Positions 19,083 to 28,173 of a DNA stretch of 53,173 nt are shown in pieces. This DNA is from Lachnospiraceae bacterium (GTDB lineage: Bacteria > Bacillota > Clostridia > Lachnospirales > Lachnospiraceae), in the NCBI GenBank assembly GCA_022792295.1, contig JAAWAR010000072.1, forward strand, positions 1 through 53,173, given 5' to 3'. Position 1 is the first letter of the stretch. Every line of letters begins with the position of its first letter. A program made the translations under genes and the position numbers. The notes beneath the pieces are model-generated. The model saw only the letters and a list, made by a program, of their open reading frames with translations, was not told the origin of the DNA and did not search any database.

Positions 19083-19083
19083 C

Positions 19084-20334
19084 CTACGCTTCTTCCTCTC
19101 TTATCAGCGTCTCTATCAAGTCTGCTCCTAAAACTGCTGCCTTTGCCAGATCCACATATTCAGACCACTCAACCGGACAATGGCTCCTTCCATCCTTGCT
19201 CGGTACGAACACCATAACCGACGGAATCGTCTGTCCGATCTTTAACGTATCATGCCCTGCTCCGCTTGGCATCCTCTGATAGCTGTAGCCTCTGTCCTTA
19301 CACGCCCGTTCCATGACGGCAAGCAGCTCCTCCGACAAGTGAAGCGGCCGGATTTTAAGCTTCTGCTCCATCTCATAACTTCCGCCACAGTTCTCTGCTG
19401 CATGCTCCAGAGCCTCTTTAAGCTTCTGCGCAATTTCATCAATATGCCGGCTGTTCCGTGACCGGATATCAACAGAAAATTGCACCTCCTCCGCAACAAT
19501 ATTGATTCCCCCCGGCTTTGCACTGATATATCCGACCGTGGCTACCGTCCCGTCCTCGTACTCTCTCGCCCAGGCCGGAAGGCCGAAGATTGCCCCGCTC
19601 GCCATTTCCATGGCGTCGGCCCGCATATCCATGGGCGTCGTTCCTGCGTGATCGGCTCTCCCTTTGACTGTAACCATATATCGCTGAATTCCCACGATGC
19701 AGTCCACAAGCCCCAGTTCTGTTCCCTTCGCGGCCAGCACAGGGCCCTGTTCCACATGCGCCTCAATAAAACAGCCAATCGAGCCCGGCTTCCATTCTGC
19801 CTCCTTAATCCGTTCCGGATTAAGCCCGTATTCCTGCATCGCTTCATAGACGGAGACCCCTGCCGTATCCTTAAATTTTCGGCAGGATTCTATATCCCAT
19901 TTCCCCAAAATTGCGCCAGACCCGAAAAATCCGGTCCCAAAACGGGTCCCCTCCTCATCGCAGAAGCCCGCCGCCACAAAGCTTCTTTTCATCGGCACAT
20001 TTCTCTCCTGAAGCTGCCTGGCTACCTCAATGGCACATGCAACACCGGCGATTCCATCAAAATTGCCTCCGTTTATGACAGAATCATAGTGAGAACCCAT
20101 CATGACACAGGGCCGTTTTGTGTCCTCTCCTTCTAAGATCCCAAAGACATTTCCCGCCGCATCCTCTTTTACAAGAAGTCCCGCCTCTGTCATCACTTTT
20201 TTTATGTATTCTACTGCCCCTCTGGCTTCTTTTGTAAAAGGCAGTCTTGTACACCCGTTGCCAGGCGTCGCCGTAAAACGTGCCAGCTCCTCTAAATCGT
20301 TTTGGATTCGTTCCGTGACCTTTTTAATCTCCAT
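19084..20334 (-). CDS. allC: Allantoate amidohydrolase (hydantoinase/carbamoylase family)
   Basis: An M20-type binuclear metal amidohydrolase of 416 residues. In this cluster it should convert allantoate to (S)-ureidoglycine, ammonia and CO2. Metal and catalytic motifs are in order: GSHYDSVINGGNFDG (His and bridging Asp), GFCDEEGTRF (Glu pair), FIEAHVEQGP (His), the substrate-binding SGAGHDT and the late SHCPVEWS. The open frame extends 43 codons upstream with Cys-rich, unlike sequence, so I chose the ATG at 20334, which has GAGGAAG before it. It overlaps the upstream small membrane gene by 11 bp, showing coupling. N-carbamoyl amino acid hydrolase is the main alternative by family, but context favours AllC. 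Confidence 0.88.
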   Translation of the reverse strand: MEIKKVTERIQNDLEELARFTATPGNGCTRLPFTKEARGAVEYIKKVMTEAGLLVKEDAAGNVFGILEGEDTKRPCVMMGSHYDSVINGGNFDGIAGVACAIEVARQLQERNVPMKRSFVAAGFCDEEGTRFGTGFFGSGAILGKWDIESCRKFKDTAGVSVYEAMQEYGLNPERIKEAEWKPGSIGCFIEAHVEQGPVLAAKGTELGLVDCIVGIQRYMVTVKGRADHAGTTPMDMRADAMEMASGAIFGLPAWAREYEDGTVATVGYISAKPGGINIVAEEVQFSVDIRSRNSRHIDEIAQKLKEALEHAAENCGGSYEMEQKLKIRPLHLSEELLAVMERACKDRGYSYQRMPSGAGHDTLKIGQTIPSVMVFVPSKDGRSHCPVEWSEYVDLAKAAVLGADLIETLIREEEA

Positions 20335-20554
20335 CTGCTTCCTCTTTCCTGCCAAAATTTTTCCAACACCCGGCCACCTTTTGAAGGGGGCTGTACAACA
20401 GGGAGCCAAGCAGCAGCACCATTGCCGCCTCGCAAATCCACATTCTGGAACTCGCAGCCCCAAGCAGGATCAAAAGAAACCCCGTCAGAATTCCCGCGAA
20501 GACGAGGAGCAGCCGGGATTCCTTGGTCTTCAAAATCTGATGCTTTTTTTCCAT
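20324..20554 (-). CDS. Small two-helix membrane protein
   Basis: A 76-residue protein starting MEKKHQILKTK, with GGGAGGAG five to eight nt before the ATG. Two hydrophobic segments, roughly residues 14-33 (LLLVFAGILTGFLLILLGAA) and 36-54 (MWICEAAMVLLLGSLL), are followed by a charged tail (KNFGRKEEADGD). It lies 22 bp after the LctP-family permease and overlaps allC by 11 bp, so it is translated with them. I do not recognise the family. Position suggests a small accessory subunit of the permease, by analogy with other two-gene carriers, but this is only inference. The frame is open to 20635, but no ribosome site supports a longer form. Confidence 0.7.
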   Translation of the reverse strand: MEKKHQILKTKESRLLLVFAGILTGFLLILLGAASSRMWICEAAMVLLLGSLLYSPLQKVAGCWKNFGRKEEADGD

Positions 20555-20576
20555 TTCTCCTCCCTTGTCCATACTC

Positions 20577-22178
20577 TTATATACAGAGGAATACAACAAT
20601 TCCCATCGCAAACGCAGCCGGCAGCACGACAGCACTTGTGCGCTTTAAAACTTCTCCCTCTCTGCCCAGAATATCAGCAGTCGTCGTTCCGAGAACGATG
20701 TTGCTCGGACTGATCGCGCTTCCGATTGAACCGCCGGCTGTCTGCGCCGCCAGTACACACGCAAATTTGACCTTCAGAATCCCGGCGGTAGCCATCTGGA
20801 AGCTTCCGAACAGGATATTCGAGCTCATGTTGCTCCCTGTCATGAAGGAGCCAAGCATACCGATAAACGGCGCCAGAAATACATAGCCTTTCCCTAAGAC
20901 TTTTGCAATCCCATCCGCAAGAACCGCAGTCTGCCCGGTCCCGGCCATAATTTTTGACATAATCACCAGTCCGATGACCGCAATTCCGGAGGGCAGCGTC
21001 ATGGAAAGAGATTTTTTGAACGCCCTCCTTCCACCGCCCTTCGCAATCCAGCCGCGTTTTGTATAGAAAGCCAGCCCGGCCATTGAAGATAGGAATAAAA
21101 ACATACTCGCATGCGTAAACGGGGATAGGGGCGAAAAGCAGGAGATTGCCTCGTTGACAAAGCCATATCCCGTGACCGTCTCCGGAAAGGAAAGCCCGAT
21201 TGAAATTCTCCCCAAAAACTGTCTGACAGGCTGGAGCAGAAGTACCGCCAGGGTAATGGCCGAAAGCAGGATATAAGGAAGCAGGGCGTGAAAAAAAGTC
21301 ATATCCGACTGCAGCCCTTCCTCCTCCTGCTGCGGTTCCCGTTCCATGATGGCACTGTCCTCGATCCGCCATTTTGCACTATACAGACGGCTTTTGCCTA
21401 AAAGAAGGATCACGGCCAGCGAGACACATGCAGGCACAAAGCAGGCAAGCGTCGTATTAAGCTGTGATAAAAGAAGCTCTCCGCCGCCCTGTATGCCCGA
21501 AAGAAGCAAAACGGCAGGGAGTCCTTTTTTAATCGCCCTCCCTCTCCCGTAAAACCAGCACGTTGCCACGCCGATGAGCAGGTTCCAGAGCCACAAAAGC
21601 GCCGCCGCGTACAGGGCCGTCAAAAAATATGCCGCATCGCCAACGGGAAGCCCCGCGGACATAGCTAACGCGTCCCACGCTGCTCCCAGTGTGCCGTAGG
21701 TATTCCCCCATGACTGCCCCAGGAGCGGAATAATTACGGCCCACACCGGTTTTACCCCGATCCCGATCAAAAGAGGCGCACCCACCGCCACCGGTACGCC
21801 AAAGCCGGTGATCCCCTGGAGAAAGCTCTCGAATATCCAGCCTAACGCCAAAAGAAGCAAAAGTTCATTCGGCAAAAGCTCCTTCATCCCATTTCGGATC
21901 GCAAGAAAGGCATTTGCCTCATTTCCCACCTGGTAGAGAAGAACCGCCGACCAGACAATTAATAGGATGACAAGCGCATTCCAGATCCCCTTTGCACTTT
22001 CGATTGCAATCAGGCCCAGATCCGCTTTATAGAGTACGATGCCGGTAAGAACCGCTGCTGCCACTCCGATCGGCGCCGCCTCCGTCGCGCCCCAGTGAAA
22101 CCCGATCATCAGGACAAGCAGAAGAAGAATCGGCAAAAAAGCCATCAGCCATAAGAAAGGTGTAACTGGTATACTCAT
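20577..22178 (-). CDS. LctP-family permease (L-lactate permease family)
   Basis: A 533-residue polytopic membrane protein of about 12-14 segments. Family signatures include FLQGITGFGVPVAVGAPLLIGIG, the GQSWGNTYGTLG loop, FIGMLGSFMTGSNMSSNILFG and AGGSIGSAISPSNIVLGT. Characterised members carry lactate or glycolate with protons. Within an allantoin operon the cargo is more likely a two-carbon acid such as oxamate, glyoxylate or a ureido acid, whether imported or exported. The ATG at 22178 has GGGAGG; the 24 codons upstream overlap arcC and are excluded. It lies 16 bp after arcC. Confidence 0.88.
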   Translation of the reverse strand: MSIPVTPFLWLMAFLPILLLLVLMIGFHWGATEAAPIGVAAAVLTGIVLYKADLGLIAIESAKGIWNALVILLIVWSAVLLYQVGNEANAFLAIRNGMKELLPNELLLLLALGWIFESFLQGITGFGVPVAVGAPLLIGIGVKPVWAVIIPLLGQSWGNTYGTLGAAWDALAMSAGLPVGDAAYFLTALYAAALLWLWNLLIGVATCWFYGRGRAIKKGLPAVLLLSGIQGGGELLLSQLNTTLACFVPACVSLAVILLLGKSRLYSAKWRIEDSAIMEREPQQEEEGLQSDMTFFHALLPYILLSAITLAVLLLQPVRQFLGRISIGLSFPETVTGYGFVNEAISCFSPLSPFTHASMFLFLSSMAGLAFYTKRGWIAKGGGRRAFKKSLSMTLPSGIAVIGLVIMSKIMAGTGQTAVLADGIAKVLGKGYVFLAPFIGMLGSFMTGSNMSSNILFGSFQMATAGILKVKFACVLAAQTAGGSIGSAISPSNIVLGTTTADILGREGEVLKRTSAVVLPAAFAMGIVVFLCI

Positions 22179-22194
22179 CTGTACCTCCCTGCGT

Positions 22195-23127
22195 CTAACG
22201 CCTGATTCTCGTTCCGGTTTTTCCTGCAATCCCCTCAGCCGCCTTATCAAGCAGCGTGATCAGGGCCTGCCGGTCCTCGCCCGACTCCGCAAAATGGAGA
22301 GCCGCTTCAATTTTGGGAAGCATGGAACCCTTCGCGAACTCATTCTGCGCAATATACTGTCTCGCCTGGCTGACGCTAAGCTCGGACAGCCACTCCTGTT
22401 TTTCGGTGCCAAAATGAATGGCTACCTTTTCCACGGCGGTCAAAATCACAAGATAATCCGCATCCAGACAGACGGCCAAAAGGCTGCTCACCCTGTCCTT
22501 ATCAATTACGGCGTCCACGCCGACTAACCTTCCTTCTTTCCATACGACGGGGATTCCGCCTCCGCCGCAGGCTACTACGATGTGGCCGGCCTCCACCAGG
22601 GTTCGAATCGTCTCCAGCTCACGGATTCGCCTCGGCTTTGGTGACGCAACCACAATGCGGTAGCCTCTCCCGGCGTCCTCCATACAAAAGGCTCCGGCCG
22701 CTTCCTTTTTTTCTGCCTCGTCCTTTGTCATAAATCTTCCGATCGGCTTCGTCGGATTCAAAAACTCCGGATCGTCCGCGTCCACCTCCACCTGGGAGAG
22801 GATGGTCGATACCTTACGGTCCAGCCCTCGTCTATACAATTCGTACTTGACCGCGTTCTGCAGATCAAATCCAATATAGCCCTGGCTCATGGCCACGCTG
22901 GTCGGGAGAGGCACAGGCCCTCCCTCCCCCTCGTGGCTCATACGGTCCATTGCGCTCTGAATCATACCGACCTGCGGGCCGTTGCCGTGTGTGAGGACAA
23001 TATCCATATCCTCCTCTGCCAGATCCACAATCACTCTCGCTGTCCTGGCAACAGCCTCCCTCTGCTCCGCTACATTGTTGCCGAGGGCGTTTCCTCCCAG
23101 GGCAATCACGATTCTTTTCCTGCGCAC
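22195..23127 (-). CDS. arcC: Carbamate kinase (catabolic, AllK-like role)
   Basis: Transfers phosphate from carbamoyl phosphate to ADP, giving ATP plus carbamate, which decays to ammonia and CO2. The 310-residue amino acid kinase has VIALGGNALG, LTHGNGPQVG, the TSVAMSQGYIGFDLQ segment, VACGGGGIPV, VIDKDRVSSLLA and the C-terminal ALITLLDKAAEGIAGKTGT. The start is GTG at 23127 with GAGG close upstream. It is 21 bp from the AllFG gene and is the natural acceptor of carbamoyl phosphate from oxalurate cleavage, the role shown for YbcF (AllK) in E. coli. No arginine deiminase genes are nearby. Confidence 0.95.
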   Translation of the reverse strand: MRRKRIVIALGGNALGNNVAEQREAVARTARVIVDLAEEDMDIVLTHGNGPQVGMIQSAMDRMSHEGEGGPVPLPTSVAMSQGYIGFDLQNAVKYELYRRGLDRKVSTILSQVEVDADDPEFLNPTKPIGRFMTKDEAEKKEAAGAFCMEDAGRGYRIVVASPKPRRIRELETIRTLVEAGHIVVACGGGGIPVVWKEGRLVGVDAVIDKDRVSSLLAVCLDADYLVILTAVEKVAIHFGTEKQEWLSELSVSQARQYIAQNEFAKGSMLPKIEAALHFAESGEDRQALITLLDKAAEGIAGKTGTRIRR

Positions 23128-23148
23128 GTTTCCTCGCTCCGTTTCCTT

Positions 23149-26100
23149 TTATCTCTTACTTTCTGCTTTATATCCAAGCTTTTTTGCATAGGCTCCGACA
23201 GCTTTCTCAAAGCACTCCATCGGCGGCCGCACCGTTCCTGCACCGACTTGGCCGTAACCTGCGATCTTATGAGCGATTCCGGTATTGATAACCGGGACGA
23301 TCCCCTTTTCCACGACAAGCCTTGCATCAATTCCCAGGCAGATTCCCTGGAAATTCCAGTTCGGGATGATGAAGTTCGGGTTACGATCAATCGTGATCTC
23401 AGCCATTTCTGTACTTGTCTGCAGTGCGTCCTCATAACCGCCTGCACCCACAAAACGCGTCACAGCCGGCGCTGCGATCATTGCCATCCCGCCGACGCCA
23501 AAAGTCTCCGTGATCGCACTGTCTCCCATATCCGGGCAGGCATCCTCCTTGTCATAGCCGGTGAAGTAAAGGCCGTTTGGCGTATTGACCGGGCCGGTAA
23601 ACCACTCGTCTCCCATTCCTGCGATCCGGATTCCGAATTCCTTCCCGTTTCTGCACATGGCTGTCACGATCGTACCCTCTGTGATCGTCCTTGCCGAATC
23701 CATGACGGCTTTTCCAGTCGCCATCATGATATTCAGGAAAAACTGCTCCGTATCCGACAAGAATTTGATCACGTCATACTGATCCTTTTTGGGCATATCC
23801 AGACTCATAATAATCGGAGCAACCTCCCGCAGGAATATCATGGACGCCGCAATATTCCTCTGATGGAACTCGTCTCCCATGGCGATTGCCTTGGCGATCA
23901 TGGGGTTCACGGAAAGTCCGTTTTCCATTTTGCGCATCGCCTTCCCGAGTGTCGGGCCAAGAATATCCCGCATCCAACGAAGCCTTGTGACCACCTCGGC
24001 CGAATAGGCCCCAAAGCGCAGAACCTTTCCGATTCCTTCATTCATCGTACAGTATGCCCGGTTGCCGCCATCCTCGTTCTCCACGACAAACACCGGCATC
24101 CCGGCCGTTGTAATTCCTCCCATCGGCCCGACCGCATTCACATGGTGGCATGGAACAAAAGCCACCTCCCCCGACTCAAGAAGCGCTCTCGCCTCTTTTT
24201 CCGTATCTGTCCAGCCTTCAAACAGCACGGCTCCCACACAGGAGCCCTGCATCGGGTCCGGCATATCCGCGTATGCGATCGGCGGGCCGGCATGCAGGAT
24301 CACCTTCCCCTCTCTAAGTCTTGGAATGGCTTCTCCCGCGCATACGACATCTTTGATGACCGGCTGGCTTGACACGATTTTGGCAATTACAGAATTGTTT
24401 GCCGCATCAATATCCACGCTTTTACAGCTCCGAAGGAAATTCAGAGTGCGGATCAGGTTAAGATCCCCGCCGGCCGGAGGCGTCCAGTCGAACTGCACGG
24501 CTTCACAGCCATACGTTTCAGCCACCTCTGCAAAGCTTCTGAGTCCCACGTTGATAATTTTGGGCTTCTGTGACAGGAGCGCCAGAAGTTTTTCGGAATA
24601 TCCTGCACCCGCAAGGCCGGCTCCTTCCTTTTCGTGAATTTCCTTTATGGGCTCCTCGAAATCATGGCCAATCAAACGAATCGCGGCACGAACCGCGAGC
24701 TTATTCGTCCCGCAGACAAACACACCGGCCTCTTTCAGACGCCTGACCGCCTCGTCGTATCCCTGATAGTCCTTCCTTGTCCCGCAGACCGTAGCCACAA
24801 AATACAGCTTTCTGCCCTGGGCGGCCGCCTCCTTCTTCAGCTCCAGAATAGAAGGTAAAAGCGCCCCCGCCATATCGTCATGAGAGCCGTAGCCAAGCAT
24901 AATATCCAGCAGAATAACACCTGTATCCGCATCCTTTAACGCATCCTGCATACATTCGATTCGCTTGGCGGGATCAATCATCGGATGCGGCTTTCCTTTG
25001 GTATAGGCGTCATCCCCGAGGTCCACCACAATATGGCCGTCTGCCTGAAGCATATACCCCTCTATATCCTCGGGCGGAAGCTTCAGATCCAAGGAATCCT
25101 TAATAAGCATGGCCGCCTCATTCGCAAGCGTTCCTCCGGAATAATACGCCTTAATGGTCTTTTTCTCCTCGGCCGTAAAGCCCGCGCCTTCCCATTCCTT
25201 TGGCTCCTCAACGGCCTTCCCTTCGCTCTGTGCAAGGCTTACCGCCAGGCGGGCCGCTTCGTCGAGCGTGTACGCGTGGTAGAAACCGGCCTCATGATAG
25301 TTCGGCTTTTCACCCATAAAAACGGTAATAACCGGCTTTTTCACTGCACGCAGACGATTTAGGATCCGCTCCTTAATCTCTTTTGCCGGCGGCTTGGAAA
25401 TCACAATCAGCACTCTGACCGCTTCATCCTGTTCCATCGCATCAATCAAATCCAGCATTGTGATGCCGCCTACCTCGGCCGACAGATCACGTCCTCCGGT
25501 CCCGATGGCGTTTCGCACACCTCCGCCCAGTCGGTCGATAATCGTGGTCAGCTCCTGAATCCCGGTTCCGGACGCTCCTATGATCCCGATGGACCCTGTC
25601 TGTACCAGGTTTGCAAATGCGATCGGGACGCCGCTCATAATTGCGGTTCCGCAGTCCGGCCCCATCAGGGCGAGCCCCTTTTCATGGGCTTTTTTCTTAA
25701 GACGCGCCTCATCTTCCAGCGCCACGTTATCGCTGAACATAAACACGTTAAGTCCTATGTCAAGCGCCCGGTCGGCCTCAGCCGCCGCGTACGCTCCGGC
25801 CACGGAAATCATTGCAAGATTTGCATCCGGAATCTTTTCCAATGCCCGGTCCCAAGATCTTACACTTTCCGTTCCGCGTTTTTTCTTCCCGTCATCTGCC
25901 TGCTTTTTAAAAAACGCCAGGACTTCATCCTCGATTGTGTCCATGCGTTCCGCACGATCTACGTCGGCGACAATCACCAAATCGTTTGCGCCCGCTTCCA
26001 AAAGCTCCTCTGTAGCCAGTCCGCTCTGTCTGTAGATGTCCTTGTTGGCCGGCGTCGCCATCATGACTGACGCCTTCTTCACCCCTTCGATGGCCGATAT

Positions 26101-26169
26101 GTGGTTCGTCAGGAGCATCAGGACGACCGAGTCATGATAATTTCCCTTCTGAATGATTGTTTTCAGCAT
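23149..26169 (-). CDS. Fused AllF-AllG oxamate carbamoyltransferase subunits (FdrA-DUF1116)
   Basis: A 1006-residue protein joining two polypeptides that are separate in E. coli. Residues 1 to about 510 are FdrA/AllF, related to the succinyl-CoA synthetase fold: GSIGIIGASGTGIQE near 191-205, MGPDCGTAIM, and a second Rossmann-like half with VILLDIMLGYGSHDD. Residues about 533-1000 are the DUF1116 protein YlbE/AllG: KPKIINVGLRSF, DWTPPAGGD, HHVNAVGPMGGITTAGMP, DSAITETFGVGGMAM and NIGIA-like NTGIAHKIAGYGQVGAGTV. In E. coli AllF, AllG and AllH are reported together as oxamic transcarbamylase, splitting oxalurate into oxamate and carbamoyl phosphate. GGGAGG lies five nt before the ATG. AllH is encoded elsewhere in the island. 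Confidence 0.9.
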   Translation of the reverse strand: MLKTIIQKGNYHDSVVLMLLTNHISAIEGVKKASVMMATPANKDIYRQSGLATEELLEAGANDLVIVADVDRAERMDTIEDEVLAFFKKQADDGKKKRGTESVRSWDRALEKIPDANLAMISVAGAYAAAEADRALDIGLNVFMFSDNVALEDEARLKKKAHEKGLALMGPDCGTAIMSGVPIAFANLVQTGSIGIIGASGTGIQELTTIIDRLGGGVRNAIGTGGRDLSAEVGGITMLDLIDAMEQDEAVRVLIVISKPPAKEIKERILNRLRAVKKPVITVFMGEKPNYHEAGFYHAYTLDEAARLAVSLAQSEGKAVEEPKEWEGAGFTAEEKKTIKAYYSGGTLANEAAMLIKDSLDLKLPPEDIEGYMLQADGHIVVDLGDDAYTKGKPHPMIDPAKRIECMQDALKDADTGVILLDIMLGYGSHDDMAGALLPSILELKKEAAAQGRKLYFVATVCGTRKDYQGYDEAVRRLKEAGVFVCGTNKLAVRAAIRLIGHDFEEPIKEIHEKEGAGLAGAGYSEKLLALLSQKPKIINVGLRSFAEVAETYGCEAVQFDWTPPAGGDLNLIRTLNFLRSCKSVDIDAANNSVIAKIVSSQPVIKDVVCAGEAIPRLREGKVILHAGPPIAYADMPDPMQGSCVGAVLFEGWTDTEKEARALLESGEVAFVPCHHVNAVGPMGGITTAGMPVFVVENEDGGNRAYCTMNEGIGKVLRFGAYSAEVVTRLRWMRDILGPTLGKAMRKMENGLSVNPMIAKAIAMGDEFHQRNIAASMIFLREVAPIIMSLDMPKKDQYDVIKFLSDTEQFFLNIMMATGKAVMDSARTITEGTIVTAMCRNGKEFGIRIAGMGDEWFTGPVNTPNGLYFTGYDKEDACPDMGDSAITETFGVGGMAMIAAPAVTRFVGAGGYEDALQTSTEMAEITIDRNPNFIIPNWNFQGICLGIDARLVVEKGIVPVINTGIAHKIAGYGQVGAGTVRPPMECFEKAVGAYAKKLGYKAESKR

Positions 26170-26184
26170 CCTGCCCTCCCCTTT

Positions 26185-27237
26185 CTAATCGGCAAACCGG
26201 TTTTTATGGTCATATCGGTTAAAGTGAACAGCATCGCTTTTCAGATACTCATAAATCTCATCGACGATCTCGATACCGCCGTTTGCGTACGCCTGGTTTT
26301 TCCGCTCAGTGGCCCCCTGGCCGGGATAATATACCTTCTTAAAGCCCTCAACCGGCGGCATCCCGTTTAATTCATCGCAGGTTACGGAGATCGCCTTTTT
26401 AAACGCCTCCGTCCCGACAAATCTCGCCGGATCTATTACGATGTGCATATGCCCGAGCTTTCTCCCTTCTGACAGGTCGTGATACATCGAACTCACATGT
26501 TTTCCGAACGGGACGCCTAACAGGACTCCTGAAAATACATCCACCATCATCATCAAGCCATACCCTTTCGGGCCTGCGATCGGGACAAGTGCATTCACAA
26601 GATTCGGATCCGTAACCGGCTTTCCCTTTTCATCCACTGCCCAGGTATCCGGGATTGTTTCATGGCGGGAACGCTTATCCAGGATCTTGCCCCATGCCTG
26701 GACCGTTGTTGCCATGTCAAAAACGACGATCCGTCCGTCATCCGCGGGCGCCGCGAACGAGATCGGATTTGTCCCGTAATACGGCTCTGTCCCTCCGTAC
26801 GGTACCGCCATCGGGTCTGACTGGCAGAAGGAGATTGCCGCCAGATCCTGCTTCGCCGCCATCTCCGTATAATATCCGATTGAACCGCTGTGCGAAATAT
26901 TGCGGATTCCGACGATCGCTGCACCGTTTTTCTTTGCCATCTCGATGGCCTTTTCCATCGCAAGCGTCGCTGCAACATAACCGCAGCCATCATCACCCTC
27001 AAATGTTCCCGTGCACGGTCCGGTTTCTTTCCATTCAAACTTCGGATGGATCGTGATCCCGCCCTTTGCAATTCGTTCACTGTAATACTCCACACGGACA
27101 GAGCCGTGCGAGTGATAACCCCGCTCATCCGACCAAGTCAAAATCTCCGCCGTTATCTCTGCATGCTCCTCTGTAAGGCCCGCTTTCATAAGCTTCCCTT
27201 TCATGAGCCCTTTGAGTTCTTCTCTCGACAATTTCAT
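26185..27237 (-). CDS. allD: Ureidoglycolate dehydrogenase
   Basis: Oxidises (S)-ureidoglycolate to oxalurate with NAD. The 350-residue protein belongs to the Ldh2/malate dehydrogenase-2 family, whose dinucleotide fold is not Rossmann. It shows DERGYHSHGSVRVEYY (active-site His region), NISHSGSIGYYTEMA, GTEPYYGTNPISFAAP, FDMATTVQAWGK, and PKGYGLMMMVDVFSGVLLG. Length and motifs match E. coli AllD well. It starts 28 bp after allE and ends 15 bp before the fused allFG gene, so it is a middle gene of the operon. Other Ldh2 oxidoreductases are possible by family, but AllE and AllFG on either side settle the role. Confidence 0.93.
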   Translation of the reverse strand: MKLSREELKGLMKGKLMKAGLTEEHAEITAEILTWSDERGYHSHGSVRVEYYSERIAKGGITIHPKFEWKETGPCTGTFEGDDGCGYVAATLAMEKAIEMAKKNGAAIVGIRNISHSGSIGYYTEMAAKQDLAAISFCQSDPMAVPYGGTEPYYGTNPISFAAPADDGRIVVFDMATTVQAWGKILDKRSRHETIPDTWAVDEKGKPVTDPNLVNALVPIAGPKGYGLMMMVDVFSGVLLGVPFGKHVSSMYHDLSEGRKLGHMHIVIDPARFVGTEAFKKAISVTCDELNGMPPVEGFKKVYYPGQGATERKNQAYANGGIEIVDEIYEYLKSDAVHFNRYDHKNRFAD

Positions 27238-27265
27238 GTTTCCTGTCCCTCTCTTTTACCGTTTC

Positions 27266-28054
27266 TTATAATGCCACTTCCCGATTGCAGTCTTTGGAGT
27301 AGATGTATGTAAAATCTTCCTCTCGCCCCACCGCATAGCAGGCCTGCGGGCAGTAGGCGTCAAGGAATAAGTAGTCTCCCTTTTGCACCGGAATCCATTC
27401 GCCGTCTACCCGGTACATGCCCTTGCCGGACAGGAAATACATGCCGTGCTCCTGAATATGGGTCTCAATGTAGCCATGTGAGGCTCCAAGGTTAAATTTC
27501 AAAATATGCATGTTCATGTCAAAGCCCCAGTCGCTCCCTGAGGGAAGCAGGTCTTTGATGAAGCAGTTTTCCATCCCCTCATACGGAATCCACTCCATCT
27601 CGTTGACATTTCCGACAACCGTACGGGCGTCAAAGCCGTCCAGCTTCTCATATCTGCGTCTGTATACATACAGTCTCGCCGCCTTCTCCCCGTTGTTGAC
27701 AAACGAAAGAGTTTTTCCGGCAGGAGAAAACAGATAGCCCCCTTCCGATAAATCCGCTTTTGTATCGGCATTTTTGACGCTCACATTCCCCTCAATCACA
27801 TACACAAAGCTTTCGATGCCCTCTCCGCCGATCGAATCGTTGCAGCCGCCCGGATTCGCGGTAACCAGATAATCCGCAAAAGAAGCGCCCATTGCGGGGG
27901 AACCCAAAATTGTAACATCACACTGGCTATAGCCGGGGATTCGATTCTTCACCAACCCATCCGGCTCAAGAAGACAGTAATTCTCCTTTTTAATAATCGA
28001 ACGCGTAGCAAGCAGCTCATCTCTGTATCCAATCTGATTGTTTAAATAACTCAT
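27266..28054 (-). CDS. allE: (S)-ureidoglycine aminohydrolase
   Basis: Releases ammonia from (S)-ureidoglycine to give (S)-ureidoglycolate. This manganese-dependent bicupin has 262 residues and is collinear with E. coli AllE from end to end: MSYLNNQIGYRDELLATR, LLEPDGLVKNRIPGY, GGEGIESFVYVIEGN, LSEGGYLFSPAG, DMNMHILKFNLGASHGYIETH, QEHGMYFLSGKG and YIYSKDCNREV. The second cupin carries the metal-binding His/Glu set (GYIETHIQEHG). AAAGGGGA precedes the ATG at 28054. It is the first gene of its operon, directly behind a good promoter, and is the most specific marker that the cluster is for allantoin. Confidence 0.97.
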   Translation of the reverse strand: MSYLNNQIGYRDELLATRSIIKKENYCLLEPDGLVKNRIPGYSQCDVTILGSPAMGASFADYLVTANPGGCNDSIGGEGIESFVYVIEGNVSVKNADTKADLSEGGYLFSPAGKTLSFVNNGEKAARLYVYRRRYEKLDGFDARTVVGNVNEMEWIPYEGMENCFIKDLLPSGSDWGFDMNMHILKFNLGASHGYIETHIQEHGMYFLSGKGMYRVDGEWIPVQKGDYLFLDAYCPQACYAVGREEDFTYIYSKDCNREVAL

Positions 28055-28095
28055 GATAAAATCCCCTTTCTGTTTTACTCTCTTTTTCTTAATAT

Positions 28096-28124
28096 ATTAT
28101 AAGAGCCCGTGCGTTTTCTTTCAA
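28096..28124 (-). promoter_or_regulatory. Promoter of the allE-allC operon
   Basis: On the minus strand TTGAAA (28119-28124), a 17-bp spacer and TATAAT (28096-28101), about 40 bp before allE. A TACACTAT word at 28127-28134, next to the -35 box, recurs upstream of the second operon and may be a regulator site. Confidence 0.75.
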
Positions 28125-28173
28125 TGTACACTATATCCATATATTGGGCCTTTCCGTTGTCTATTCTGCTTAC

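Larger units (their letters stand above)
18673..19083. other. 411-bp gene-free stretch between rfbA and allC
   Basis: It holds, from right to left, repeat copy B and the allC terminator (19011-19082), the rfbA promoter (18911-18939) and the 102-nt palindrome (18781-18882). Several 60-130-codon frames on both strands come from the palindrome and are not credible genes. Confidence 0.8.

Noticed and set aside
22933..24372. 479-codon plus frame antisense to allFG
   Set aside because: It is a shadow of a GC-rich coding frame, with His/Arg/Cys-rich nonsense composition and no ribosome site; the opposite strand is clearly allFG and arcC.
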